DNA from: an uncultured Clostridia bacterium
Lineage (GTDB): Bacteria > Bacillota > Clostridia > Oscillospirales > Ruminococcaceae
Assembly (NCBI GenBank): GCA_946567425.1
Contig: CAMNXF010000007.1
Coordinates: 107,810 to 171,809 of the forward strand
Direction: 5' to 3'
Length of the DNA stretch: 64,000 nt
Shown here: positions 26,310 through 34,567 of the stretch, piece by piece
How the letters are laid out: the number at the start of each line of letters is the position of its first letter
Position numbering within the stretch: position 1 is the first letter of the stretch
Position numbers and translations under genes: made by a program
Notes under the pieces: generated by a model
The model's input: only the letters and a program-made list of their open reading frames with translations
Databases searched by the model: none
Told to the model about the DNA's origin: nothing

Positions 26310-27494
26310 ATGGAACAAACACAAGAATTACAGCGCTGGCGGCTTATTCTCGGTCAGGAGAGCGACAAGCGCCTTTCGGGAATGAAAATGCCGGCCCTCT
26401 CCGAGGAACAGGACTTGATGGACAAGGCGCTGGCGGCGATCTACAATAAAAGCGATCAGGGCGGCTTCGGGAACGGCGGCGTGGGCGCGGGTCACGGACC
26501 GTCAAATCCGCAGATCTCGCGCTGGCTCGGCGACGTGCGCACGCTGTTCGACAAGGACTTGGTAAAGGTTATCCAGAACGACGCGATGAACCGCTGCGGC
26601 TTAAAGCAGCTTATTTTTGAGCCCGAGCTGCTCGAAAATACCGAGCCCGACATCAACCTCGCCTCAACTATCTTAACGCTTAAAGAAATGATCCCCAAGC
26701 GTTCCAAGGACAGTGTCCGCGCGTTTATCCGCAAGATAGTTGAGGAAATCAACCGCCTGCTCGAACAGGATATCCGCCGCGCAGTGACCGCTGCCGTCAA
26801 CAAGCGCGAACACTCGCCGATACCATCCGCCGCGGCGCTCGACTACAAAATGACGATCAGCCGCAATTTAAAGCACTATTCCCCCGAGCTGAAAACGATA
26901 GTTCCCGAGCATTTCTACTTTTTTGACCGCACGTCAAAAACCGCCGCCAACAAATGGACGGTCATTCTCGATATTGACCAAAGCGGTTCTATGGGCGAAT
27001 CGGTGATCTATTCGTCGGTGGTGAGCTGCATTCTCGCGAGCATGAGCGCCCTTAAAACGCGTATTGTCGCGTTTGACACAAACATTGTCGACCTCACCGA
27101 AAAAAGCTCCGACCCCGTTGATCTTCTGTATGGCTTTCAGCTCGGCGGCGGCACGGATATCGACAAGTCGGTCGTGTACTGTCAGCAGTTCATCGAGAAT
27201 CCGAAAAAAACGCTTTTCTTTCTCATCTCCGACCTTATGGAGGGCGGAAACCGTGCGGCGTTCATCCGCCGAATGGAGGAAATGAAATCCTCAGGCGTGA
27301 CGGTAGTTTGTCTGCTAGCGCTCGCCGACGGCGGCAAGCCCTACTGCGACGAGCAAATGGCGCAGAAGCTCTCGGGCTTCGGTATTCCCTGTTTCGCGTG
27401 CACTCCGCAAAGACTGCCCGAGCTGCTGGAGCGTGTGCTAAAAGGGCAGGATCTGGACGAGTTCGTCAAGTCTTTAGAGAGCAAGAAAAAATAA
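26310..27494 (+). CDS. VWA-domain protein, MoxR partner
   Basis: This 394-residue protein has a helical N-terminal half and a C-terminal von Willebrand factor A domain. The metal-ion-dependent adhesion site is complete: D223-x-S225-x-S227 (DQSGSMG), T282 in LGGGTDID and D308 in LISDLMEGG. VWA proteins encoded with MoxR ATPases serve as substrate adaptors or are remodelled by them (as for ViaA with RavA). It ends the operon and is followed by a terminator. There is no signal peptide, so it acts in the cytoplasm. E. coli YehP is the likely positional equivalent. Confidence 0.88.
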   Translation: MEQTQELQRWRLILGQESDKRLSGMKMPALSEEQDLMDKALAAIYNKSDQGGFGNGGVGAGHGPSNPQISRWLGDVRTLFDKDLVKVIQNDAMNRCGLKQLIFEPELLENTEPDINLASTILTLKEMIPKRSKDSVRAFIRKIVEEINRLLEQDIRRAVTAAVNKREHSPIPSAAALDYKMTISRNLKHYSPELKTIVPEHFYFFDRTSKTAANKWTVILDIDQSGSMGESVIYSSVVSCILASMSALKTRIVAFDTNIVDLTEKSSDPVDLLYGFQLGGGTDIDKSVVYCQQFIENPKKTLFFLISDLMEGGNRAAFIRRMEEMKSSGVTVVCLLALADGGKPYCDEQMAQKLSGFGIPCFACTPQRLPELLERVLKGQDLDEFVKSLESKKK

Positions 27495-27506
27495 CCTGAT
27501 AAACGA

Positions 27507-27545
27507 AACTCCCGCTAACATTTGCTCACGGGAGTTATTGTATTT
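27507..27545. terminator. Terminator between MoxR operon and GH5 gene
   Basis: An 8-bp stem AACTCCCG / CGGGAGTT with a 14-base loop is followed on the plus strand by ATTGTATTT. It lies between convergent genes and may serve both. Confidence 0.8.
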
Positions 27546-27546
27546 A

Positions 27547-29619
27547 TTACAGCCCTTTCGCATCGGTGAGCGTAATGCCGTTCGCGCCGAGCGGTATCTC
27601 GTGGTCGAGACCGACAAATTTGCCGCCTTCCTGCCACAGTACCTCCTTAACGAAATTGTACTTTTCGGTATCCCAAGTCGTGAAATCGTCAAGAACAAGC
27701 CCGCCCGTGTCGCCCGAATTTGCGTTGTAGCACCAGAACGTGTGGTTGAGGTGATGCTCCTTTATCAGCTTGCGCATACAGGTCATCCACGTGAGGTTCG
27801 GCTCGCGCATAAAGCCGCCCCATTCGCCGATAAGCAGCGGCGCGGTGTTTTCCTTGTGAATGTACAGCCAGTTGTCCTGCCAACAGTCGCGGATAAGGCT
27901 GTCGTAGCTGTAGCCGCCCTTAAACCACGGCTGCTCGTAAACGGTAGGTCCGTAATCGTGCGGCGAGTACACCAGCTTATCCCGGTACTGACCGAGATCA
28001 ATGGGGTAATCTCTCACGCCGCGCAGATTGCCGCCCCACCAATTAAAGTAATAGTCATCTGAATTGGCGGACGAATAATCGCCGTTCTTCTTGGAGTAGA
28101 TCTCCGTGCCCTCGACCATTATCAGCAAATTCGGATTTTTCGCGAGCACCTTTTTCGCGGCGGTCTCGGCGGTGTACTTCCAGTTGTTCTTGGCGGTCGA
28201 GTTGTTCCAGATTGCCGCCGCGCTGCCCTCGTTCGGCTTGCCGTGCGGCTCGTTTTTAATATCGAGCGCGATCATTGTGTCGTTGTCCTTGTAGCGCTCG
28301 GCGATCCACTCCAACGCGTGATAATAGTCGTCTACCGTCACCTTGTCGGTGAACCAAAGGTTGACGTTATGCCCCATAGCGTTCGTCTCGGCGCAGTGGA
28401 TATCGGGCATTACCTTAAGTCCGTTTTCCTCGGCGAGCTTGAGAAAGTAGTCGAAAATCTCCAAGCTGTTCATATCGTTAAGCTCGGTATTGGACGCGTT
28501 GTTGTAATTGGCTCTCGGGTACTCGCCGCGCGACCATTGGTTGAGCAGCTCGGCGGATATCGGCACGCGTATCAGATTAAACCCGTGATCGGCTATTCCC
28601 TTTACCGAAGCGCGCAGATTGCTGTTCCACAAGCCATCGAACGTGTTCGTTCCCGTGTTGTAGCCGAACCAGTTCACTCCCGTAAGCCAGACCTGTTTTC
28701 CGTTTTTGTCAAGGATTTTATTGCCGTCGGTATGTAACCAGTCGTCGCCCTGTTTCGCCTTGTCGGTGCGCTTCAGAAGCTCCTCAACATTGCCCGACGG
28801 AGCGGGTGATGAGGTGTTTTTATCGTTATTCTGATTACCGTTTCCAATATTATTTTGATTGTTGTTATTATTGCTCGGAGCGCTTGACCGAGTTCCGTTA
28901 AAATCCACGGTCGAAGGCGGCGTAAACGCTGTCGGGCTGCTGTAATTGAACCCGAAATTCACATTGCCGCCGACTGGAATATCACCGTTATATTCGGCAT
29001 TGTCGACGGTCGCTTTCGTACCGTTCACGCTGATATTGCCGTTCCATGAATTGGAAATTTTAAATCCGTTCGGCACGTCAAATTTCACCGTCCACCCTCC
29101 GATATTGTTCGCGGAATTGTTTGTGATAGTAAGCTCGCATGTTCCGCATTTATTACCCGATTCCTCCCAAGTGCTACCCGCGCTCCACGAGAACGAAACG
29201 CCGCCCGAGGGCTGCAGACTTGACGAACTTTGAGGAGCCGAGCTGCTTTGCGGCGGTCGGCTGTTTTGAGTTGTTGAGCTGCTCTGCGGCGGCTCGCTGC
29301 TTTGCGTAGCTGAACTGCTTTGAGGCTGTTGACTGCTTTCCGCTGACGAGCTTTCGAGTGTGACGCTCTCGGTCGACGAGCTTTGGGTGCTGCTTTCCGT
29401 ACTTGACGAGCCGCTCGAGGACGCACTGCCTGTTGAAGTACCCGAACTCTCCGACGGCTTCTCCGAAGAACTTTCCGACGATTTGTCCGTCGAAACGGAC
29501 GAGCTGTCCGAAACGCTCTCCGAACCCGATTCATACGAGACGGTATTACCCGCGCAACCCGTAAACAGCAGCATTACCAACAAAACAAACACTGCGGACT
29601 TGGTTAGAATTTTTTTCAT
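27547..29619 (-). CDS. Secreted GH5 endoglucanase with CBM2-like module (lipoprotein)
   Basis: This 690-residue secreted cellulase has a lipoprotein signal peptide with lipobox LLFTGC (C22), a serine/glutamine/proline-rich linker of about 140 residues, a CBM2-like cellulose-binding module (about 170-275; SFSWSAGSTWEESG to GFNYSSP), a second linker and a GH5 catalytic domain. The acid/base glutamate is in ALDIKNEPHG and the nucleophile glutamate in PLLIGEWGGF. It would cut beta-1,4-glucans while tethered to the membrane, its linker spanning the wall. The start at 29619 is chosen because AGGAG lies 6 bases upstream; an earlier TTG contains that site. Confidence 0.93.
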   Translation of the reverse strand: MKKILTKSAVFVLLVMLLFTGCAGNTVSYESGSESVSDSSSVSTDKSSESSSEKPSESSGTSTGSASSSGSSSTESSTQSSSTESVTLESSSAESSQQPQSSSATQSSEPPQSSSTTQNSRPPQSSSAPQSSSSLQPSGGVSFSWSAGSTWEESGNKCGTCELTITNNSANNIGGWTVKFDVPNGFKISNSWNGNISVNGTKATVDNAEYNGDIPVGGNVNFGFNYSSPTAFTPPSTVDFNGTRSSAPSNNNNNQNNIGNGNQNNDKNTSSPAPSGNVEELLKRTDKAKQGDDWLHTDGNKILDKNGKQVWLTGVNWFGYNTGTNTFDGLWNSNLRASVKGIADHGFNLIRVPISAELLNQWSRGEYPRANYNNASNTELNDMNSLEIFDYFLKLAEENGLKVMPDIHCAETNAMGHNVNLWFTDKVTVDDYYHALEWIAERYKDNDTMIALDIKNEPHGKPNEGSAAAIWNNSTAKNNWKYTAETAAKKVLAKNPNLLIMVEGTEIYSKKNGDYSSANSDDYYFNWWGGNLRGVRDYPIDLGQYRDKLVYSPHDYGPTVYEQPWFKGGYSYDSLIRDCWQDNWLYIHKENTAPLLIGEWGGFMREPNLTWMTCMRKLIKEHHLNHTFWCYNANSGDTGGLVLDDFTTWDTEKYNFVKEVLWQEGGKFVGLDHEIPLGANGITLTDAKGL

Positions 29620-29655
29620 ATTACGCTCCTTTGACAAGGCTTGATCGTTATCTAT

Positions 29656-29684
29656 ATTGTAGCATATTATACCAAAAATGTCAA
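29656..29684 (-). promoter_or_regulatory. Promoter of the GH5 cellulase gene
   Basis: TTGACA (29679-29684) and TACAAT (29656-29661), 17-base spacer, minus strand. The -35 box lies in the right arm of an imperfect hairpin (29679-29704) followed by a T run that probably terminates the upstream gatD-like transcript, so terminator and promoter overlap. Confidence 0.75.
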
Positions 29685-29712
29685 CTGCTGTTAAACGGCT
29701 GACATTTGGTAA

Positions 29713-30339
29713 TTATTTCCGCAAAATAAGCAGATCGGCGAAATACTCTGCCATAAACGGATTGCGTATCAGCAGCGGACCTATGATATGCGTTCCGAAA
29801 AAATTCCCGACGCGTATTCCCTCGGCAGACGCGTCCTTGGGACTGTTGCCTGCGCCTTGCTTTACCGTGAAAAACGGCTCCTTAACGCCGTAAACGCCGC
29901 TCGCCTTGTTGACAAAGCCGATAATTTCACGCTCCTCGAACTCAACAATGCTGTCGGTGACTATCCTCTCCGCGCCCTCCTCGGTGATAAAATCGAACAG
30001 CGCAAGCCCCTCGTGCACCTTTTTGCCGCGGTCGGTTATCTTTCTGCCGAACATCTCGAACGAATTTCCCGTCGCCAGTATCACCGTGCCGCCGTCAACG
30101 GCGCTTTTCAGCGATTCGCCGCAGCCGAGCAGATACTCCAGCGCGATTTTCTGATTGCGCTCTGTTCCCGAGCCGACGTAGATAAAGTCAAATTCCGAGA
30201 AGTACATACCGTCGCCGACGGAACGGCGCATTATTTCGACCTCCTCGCCTTTTTGCGCGAGAGCGCGTTCAAGGGCGAGAACGTTCGCGTAGTCGCCGTA
30301 AAGGTTCATTAAATCGGGAAACAAATGCAGAATTTTCAT
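29713..30339 (-). CDS. GatD-like class I glutamine amidotransferase, catalytic residues missing
   Basis: This 208-residue protein is co-linear with GatD, the glutaminase subunit that feeds ammonia to MurT for amidation of lipid II D-glutamate. It matches at MKILHLFPDLMNLYGDYANV, HEGLALFDF and GTHIIGPLLIRNP. However, where GatD has the nucleophile in A-x-C-G-G-Y-Q, this protein has A-T-G91-N-S-F-E, and the catalytic histidine of GTYLHGP is I186 here. It is therefore likely glutaminase-dead, perhaps structural. It lies 12 bases downstream of the murT-like gene. The gene is intact and shows no other sign of decay. Confidence 0.8.
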   Translation of the reverse strand: MKILHLFPDLMNLYGDYANVLALERALAQKGEEVEIMRRSVGDGMYFSEFDFIYVGSGTERNQKIALEYLLGCGESLKSAVDGGTVILATGNSFEMFGRKITDRGKKVHEGLALFDFITEEGAERIVTDSIVEFEEREIIGFVNKASGVYGVKEPFFTVKQGAGNSPKDASAEGIRVGNFFGTHIIGPLLIRNPFMAEYFADLLILRK

Positions 30340-30351
30340 ACGTTCACCCTC

Positions 30352-31677
30352 TCACTTGATAATAACCTTGGACAGAAATTTCTCCTTGTCCGAGAAACAC
30401 GTTACCGTATAAAGCTGTGCGTGCTTTTTCGCGGCGATCTCTCCCATCGCCGTATTGATATCGGGAAACGCCATGATCTTCTCCGACGGAATATCCGTGT
30501 AAGAAAAGCGCGTTTCAAGGTCGGAAGCGTGCTTGCCAAGCAGATATATATGTTCCACACACGGAGCGTTCAGCATTCCGAAATTTATGTCCCACAGCCA
30601 ACTTATCTCGCCTGTGGAATAACGGCGGCTAACCGCATCAACGATAATTATGATGCCGCACGGCTCGTTCTGTCCGAGAATATACCGCAGCGACTGGTCG
30701 TATGACACTGAATTCTCGTGCTTGGAAACAAGGAATGTGCCCTTGCTTTCACCGAGAGTATACTCGACGACGCGTCCGCTTTTCAGAATGTAATCGCCGA
30801 TATAGGCGGCGATACGTTCGGAAGCAATTCCCGCGCGCGCACAAGCCGCAAAGCACGCGAGTATATTATAAACGTTGTAAATGCTCTTGAAGCTCAATGT
30901 GATGTCATAACTGCCGTTTACGGTGATAACGCCGTTCTGCAGGTCAGCGTCCGTCACGGCGAACTCCGCGGGCTGCTTTTGGTGCCCGCAGCTATCGCAG
31001 ATATACGAGCCGATATGGTTGTAATGACGGTAGCCGTAGCGCATACGGCTCTTGCAGACGGGGCAGAACGCTCCGTCGTCATACACGGCGGTATTCTCGG
31101 CGGTGGAAAAGGACTGTTTGTCCATGCCAAACCAAACGGTGTTTTCGCGTCCGATACCCAGACAGGAGACCAGCGGGTCGTCGGCATTGAGAATAAGCGT
31201 GCATTCATCAGGAACACTCTCGCGTATAGCCTCGTAGACCCACTCGGGGTGTCCGTTCCGGGTGAGCTGGTCACGGTACAGATTTGTAACGACGTAGTGC
31301 GTCGGCGCAAAATATTTAAACGTGTGTTTCGCGTAACGCTCGTCAGTCTCCAGCACCAGCGCGTCCGCCTTGAACCGCCCGCCAAGCGTGCAGTTGTACA
31401 GAATTACTGCAGCGATCCCCCAATCCATATTCGAGCCTTCCTTGTTGGAGACGACACGCTTTCCCTCGGTTTGAAGAACATGCGTTATCATCTCGACGGT
31501 GGAGGTCTTGCCGTTGCTGCCCGTTACGGCGATGACCTTTTCGGGCAGTCTTACTTTTGAAAGTATATCGGGATACATTTTCAGCGCGATCTTACCGGGC
31601 AGGCTTGAGCCGCGTCCGATAAGGTGTCCGGCGAAATACGCCAGTCGGCACGCCAATATCGTAAAGAACATTCTCAT
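30352..31677 (-). CDS. murT: MurT-like Mur ligase (lipid II amidation subunit)
   Basis: This 441-residue protein resembles MurT, the ATP-dependent ligase subunit of lipid II isoglutaminyl synthase. Features are the P-loop VTGSNGKTSTVEMI near residue 55, a four-cysteine zinc ribbon (CPVCKSR ... CDSCG) near residue 225, and the conserved ISWLWDINF block near residue 360. It acts at the inner membrane face on lipid-linked wall precursors. The start at 31677 (MRMFF) has GAAAGG 8 bases upstream; the longer frame overlaps the promoter. Its partner downstream lacks glutaminase residues, so the nitrogen source is uncertain. Confidence 0.86.
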   Translation of the reverse strand: MRMFFTILACRLAYFAGHLIGRGSSLPGKIALKMYPDILSKVRLPEKVIAVTGSNGKTSTVEMITHVLQTEGKRVVSNKEGSNMDWGIAAVILYNCTLGGRFKADALVLETDERYAKHTFKYFAPTHYVVTNLYRDQLTRNGHPEWVYEAIRESVPDECTLILNADDPLVSCLGIGRENTVWFGMDKQSFSTAENTAVYDDGAFCPVCKSRMRYGYRHYNHIGSYICDSCGHQKQPAEFAVTDADLQNGVITVNGSYDITLSFKSIYNVYNILACFAACARAGIASERIAAYIGDYILKSGRVVEYTLGESKGTFLVSKHENSVSYDQSLRYILGQNEPCGIIIIVDAVSRRYSTGEISWLWDINFGMLNAPCVEHIYLLGKHASDLETRFSYTDIPSEKIMAFPDINTAMGEIAAKKHAQLYTVTCFSDKEKFLSKVIIK

Positions 31678-31721
31678 AATATCAGCCTTTCGGAATAATA
31701 ATAAATTCAAAACCACATTAC

Positions 31722-31750
31722 ATTGTACCACAATATTTTACTTATGTCAA
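31722..31750 (-). promoter_or_regulatory. Promoter of the murT-gatD-like operon
   Basis: TTGACA (31745-31750) and TACAAT (31722-31727) with a 17-base spacer, minus strand. Confidence 0.8.
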
Positions 31751-31837
31751 GAAGAAAAACAATTACACATTAAAAATAACCGAATTGTGAAATTTCGGAA
31801 AATACGGTGATAATGTGTGATATTCGCATGACATTAC

Positions 31838-31866
31838 TTGACAAAAGCATTTTCGGGTGGTAAGAT
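31838..31866 (+). promoter_or_regulatory. Promoter of the hemolysin III gene
   Basis: TTGACA (31838-31843) and TAAGAT (31861-31866), 17-base spacer, 22 bases before the chosen start codon. The transcript leader would be about 16 bases. Confidence 0.72.
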
Positions 31867-31888
31867 ATAGTTGGAAGAAGGGATCTTA

Positions 31889-32554
31889 ATGAAAAACAAT
31901 ATGGCGGTCGTCGATATAACCAAAAGGTATACCCTCGGCGAGGAAATATTTAATTCGGTAACGCACGGGGTCGGCGGTCTGCTCGCGATCGCGGGAACAG
32001 CGGTGCTGATAGTGTTCGCGGCGATCTGCTCGGACGCTTGGGGCGTGGTGAGCTCGGCGGTATACGGCGCTTCGCTGATACTCCTGTACACTATGTCAAC
32101 GCTCTATCATGCGATTACAAACCGCCGCGCGAAATCGTTTTTCCGCATAATGGACCACGATACCATATTTTTCCTTATTGCGGGAACGTATACTCCAATA
32201 ACGCTTATCCCGCTGCGCGGCGCTTACGGCTGGGTGCTCTTCGGCGTTGTGTGGGGCGCTGCTATCCTCGGGATAGTGCTGAACTCGGTCGATCTCGAAA
32301 AGTTCCGTAAGCCCTCCGTAGTCTGCTATATCGCTATGGGTTGGGTCGTAATTTTCGCGATAAAGCCCATGCTCAAAAGCTGTACGCCGCTCTCACTGTG
32401 GTTTCTGCTCATCGGCGGACTTTGCTACACGGGAGGAATAGCCTTTTACGCGATGAAGTCGAAAAAGTATTTTCACTCAATCTGGCATATTTTTACAATT
32501 GCGGGGAGCGTGTTTCATTACTTCTCAATCTTGTCGATGATAGTTTCATCATAA
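31889..32554 (+). CDS. Hemolysin III (HlyIII/YqfA) family membrane protein
   Basis: This 221-residue integral membrane protein is of the PAQR/HlyIII family. Seven hydrophobic segments are visible. The metal-site motifs are TLYHA near residue 70, DHDTIFFLIAGTYTP near 92 and a C-terminal SIWHIFTIAGSVFH with two histidines, matching the family's zinc site. Function in bacteria is unclear; despite the name, membrane sensing or lipid hydrolysis is plausible. The ATG at 31889 follows AAGGGA by six bases; an earlier TTG has no site. It is monocistronic. Confidence 0.9.
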   Translation: MKNNMAVVDITKRYTLGEEIFNSVTHGVGGLLAIAGTAVLIVFAAICSDAWGVVSSAVYGASLILLYTMSTLYHAITNRRAKSFFRIMDHDTIFFLIAGTYTPITLIPLRGAYGWVLFGVVWGAAILGIVLNSVDLEKFRKPSVVCYIAMGWVVIFAIKPMLKSCTPLSLWFLLIGGLCYTGGIAFYAMKSKKYFHSIWHIFTIAGSVFHYFSILSMIVSS

Positions 32555-32570
32555 AAGCCTATCTCTGCAT

Positions 32571-32599
32571 TTGGTAAGTGAAATTATTTACAGTAAAAT
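32571..32599 (+). promoter_or_regulatory. Promoter of the lipoprotein gene
   Basis: TTGGTA (32571-32576) and TAAAAT (32594-32599), 17-base spacer. About 90 bases of leader follow before the gene, including an AAAGGAGGG sequence with no start codon near it. Confidence 0.6.
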
Positions 32600-32692
32600 C
32601 GAAAGGAGGGATTTCGGCAAAAATATTTCACGCTACGCAAAATAGAACGTATGACCCGAAATAAAAGTGTTTATACAGACAGGAGAAAATTT

Positions 32693-33682
32693 ATGAAAAA
32701 AGCGATCACAGCAATTTTAACAACAGCGTTAATACTTTCGGCTCTCACCGCGTGTGAAAACGGCGTTCCCGAAAGCCCATCAGATGTAGGCGGCTTTTCG
32801 ACTTCCTCAACCGACAGTGGCAACGGCAGCTCCTCTGAGCAAAGTGATGATAGCTCCTCAACGCAGGTCGACAACAGCTCCGCCGAGAATATGTATCCCG
32901 AAAAAGCCACGTCAAACGGCGCGGATTGTGTCTTTGTCGACGAAAGAGGTGTTTACGGCGAAACCGAAATACCGGATATTCATTGCGATAAGGTTGATCT
33001 GCAAGGCAGCGTAAGACCCATTGAGGTAACGCCCATCGGTCTTGAGAGTATGGTATTTGAAACACGCACGTTCGGCGACTATACCGTAAATCTCGTAGGC
33101 TCATACGTCAGGACCGATAAGGAAAACTTCCCCGACATTATCTACGCGCGCAGCCTTTGGATAGAGATCGAAAACGAAAAGGCTCCGATCTCCGAAAACA
33201 GCCGCAAAACATATTGCGCACCGACAATTCTCGGTCAATCGGTGTTCAAGCCCGAATATCGGCTTTTCCCCGACAGAATAGGCAGTTATCTGGACATATA
33301 CGATATGGAATATCCGGTAATAGCTATGCGTTATTTTCTTGACGACAAGCCCAAATACATAGCCGAGGATATAACCCAAGCCGTTAAATTCGTCATGATA
33401 ATACCGAAAAGAAACGAAGCCGCAGATATATTGGCAGCCTGTGCGCCCGGACTGGGGATAGTTTACAATGAGAAACTGTTGAACGGCTTGCAGACCGTTA
33501 CAAACAAAGAAACTGTCTCAGGGTGGCCGTCGGCGGTATGCGCCACGGACGAGTTTAAGGTGATTGACGAAAAAACGCTCGTCGACGAGACGGCGGGTAT
33601 AAAATATTCCTTTGATTTCAGCGATATTCCGTCATTGGGTAATTTTTCCCATGAACGGCTCACTGTGGAAAAAAACGTATAA
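32693..33682 (+). CDS. Secreted lipoprotein of unknown function
   Basis: This 329-residue protein has a signal peptide ending in the lipobox LTAC at about residue 20, then a serine-rich, low-complexity spacer of about 35 residues typical of this organism's surface proteins. The remaining 260 residues form a mixed alpha-beta domain that I do not recognise. It has few cysteines after the lipobox. The ATG at 32693 has AGGAG seven bases upstream. It is monocistronic, with its own promoter and terminator. No function can be assigned. Confidence 0.75.
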   Translation: MKKAITAILTTALILSALTACENGVPESPSDVGGFSTSSTDSGNGSSSEQSDDSSSTQVDNSSAENMYPEKATSNGADCVFVDERGVYGETEIPDIHCDKVDLQGSVRPIEVTPIGLESMVFETRTFGDYTVNLVGSYVRTDKENFPDIIYARSLWIEIENEKAPISENSRKTYCAPTILGQSVFKPEYRLFPDRIGSYLDIYDMEYPVIAMRYFLDDKPKYIAEDITQAVKFVMIIPKRNEAADILAACAPGLGIVYNEKLLNGLQTVTNKETVSGWPSAVCATDEFKVIDEKTLVDETAGIKYSFDFSDIPSLGNFSHERLTVEKNV

Positions 33683-33710
33683 ACCGAGATAAAAACTTGA
33701 TCTAACGGAA

Positions 33711-33743
33711 AAAGCACCGCCGTCCGAAAACAGCGGTGCTTTG
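33711..33743. terminator. Bidirectional terminator
   Basis: A 10-bp perfect stem AAAGCACCGC / GCGGTGCTTT flanks a 12-base loop, between the convergent lipoprotein gene and the small cysteine-rich gene. A second GCGGAG/CTCCGC hairpin follows at about 33751-33766. Confidence 0.85.
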
Positions 33744-33787
33744 TTCATTCAGCGGAGATCGCTCCGCAAGGGTCGCAGTGCGTTAAA

Positions 33788-33937
33788 TCAGCAGCCGCAT
33801 CCGCAGCCGTTGTTGTTGCCGCAGCCACAGCCGCAGTCGTTCTGCGCGTTGCCGTTGCCGCATCCGCAGCAGCTGAACAACAGAATAAGGATGATGATCC
33901 AGCAGCAGCTGTTACCGCCAAAGTTCATACCACACAT
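33788..33937 (-). CDS. Small cysteine/glycine-rich membrane protein (49 aa)
   Basis: This 49-residue protein starts MCGMNFGGNSCC, has one hydrophobic stretch (WIIILILLF, residues 13-21) and ends in CG repeats (CGCGCG and CGCGC blocks); 12 of 49 residues are cysteine. The ATG at 33937 follows a strong AAGGAGG nine bases upstream, and a promoter and terminator frame the gene, so it is very probably real. The pattern loosely recalls small YjcZ-like spore proteins and metal-binding tails, but I recognise no family. Upstream lies a phased repeat array that may control it. Confidence 0.72.
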   Translation of the reverse strand: MCGMNFGGNSCCWIIILILLFSCCGCGNGNAQNDCGCGCGNNNGCGCGC

Positions 33938-34129
33938 AATGAAGTCCTCCTTGTAAAATATGTCTGAAACCTCCGCTCCCCTGCGGAGCTTCCGTTTCAC
34001 AGTACATATTATGCAGGAGAATAAAATCGGTTACAGTTTTTCGCACCGAAAAAAACGCGCCCCCGTTCGGGGAATGAACGGCGGCGCACAGGATTGGAGG
34101 GATTTGATAATCCATTTCTGTCTGCTTAT

Positions 34130-34158
34130 ATTTTAGCACATATTTATTTTAAATTCAA
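34130..34158 (-). promoter_or_regulatory. Promoter of the cysteine-rich small protein
   Basis: TTGAAT (34153-34158) and TAAAAT (34130-34135), 17-base spacer, minus strand. The leader to the start codon is about 185 bases and contains inverted repeats around 33970-34000. Confidence 0.65.
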
Positions 34159-34173
34159 TATTTATGACAAAAC

Positions 34174-34233
34174 TGTAACCTTTTGTCTCGATTCTGTAAC
34201 CATTTGTAACCTTTTTGTAACCTTTTTGTAACC
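34174..34233. repeat. Phased TGTAACC direct-repeat array
   Basis: Five exact copies of TGTAACC begin at 34174, 34195, 34205, 34216 and 34227, i.e. at steps of 21, 10, 11 and 11 bases, one or two helical turns each. On the minus strand they read GGTTACA with A-rich spacers. Direct heptamer repeats of about 11 bp are the usual binding pattern of OmpR/PhoB-type response regulators, so this is a candidate operator. It lies 16 bases upstream of the -35 box of the cysteine-rich gene promoter and upstream of the cysteine desulfurase promoter on the other side. Confidence 0.75.
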
Positions 34234-34289
34234 TTTTGTTTTTTTGAGGATTTTTTAATGAAATCAAGGTGAAAAAATTCAAAAAACGC

Positions 34290-34318
34290 TAGGCAAAACG
34301 GATATTTTGTGATATAAT
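34290..34318 (+). promoter_or_regulatory. Probable promoter of the thiolation-sortase operon
   Basis: TAGGCA (34290-34295) and TATAAT (34313-34318) with a 17-base spacer. The -35 box is weak, which would fit an activated promoter. Confidence 0.55.
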
Positions 34319-34567
34319 TATTAAGGTATGGGGTATGCGAGAAATGCATTACAGAGTATCTATGTGAACAATTTGAAAGATATTGTAATTGCGCCGCTTG
34401 CAAACGTTTGTCGGTACGGTCAAGAAATCGGCTCGACAGTCGGATAATTACTCCCATAAATTACCAAAATGAAACTAAAACGTTAAAACGTTTGACTACT
34501 GTATGGGTAGTTATACCGTTTCACACGGACACAACCAATTTAATTAAGCAATTTAGGTGAAAACTTG
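34319..34567 (+). other. Long leader upstream of the cysteine desulfurase gene
   Basis: About 240 bases lie between the probable promoter and the start codon. I see no gene. Small inverted repeats occur (AAACG/CGTTT near 34475-34492 and CCCATA/TATGGG near 34453-34507), but no match to a riboswitch class that I recognise. Confidence 0.4.

Noticed and set aside
29085..29640. Repetitive Ser/Gln/Pro-coding DNA, considered as CRISPR or tandem repeat
   Set aside because: Repeats are irregular and in frame; they encode the linker of the GH5 lipoprotein.
34155..34457. Minus-strand frame with RLQKGYKWLQ-like repeats
   Set aside because: The apparent protein repeat is only the translation of the TGTAACC DNA array; no Shine-Dalgarno and it overlaps two promoters.
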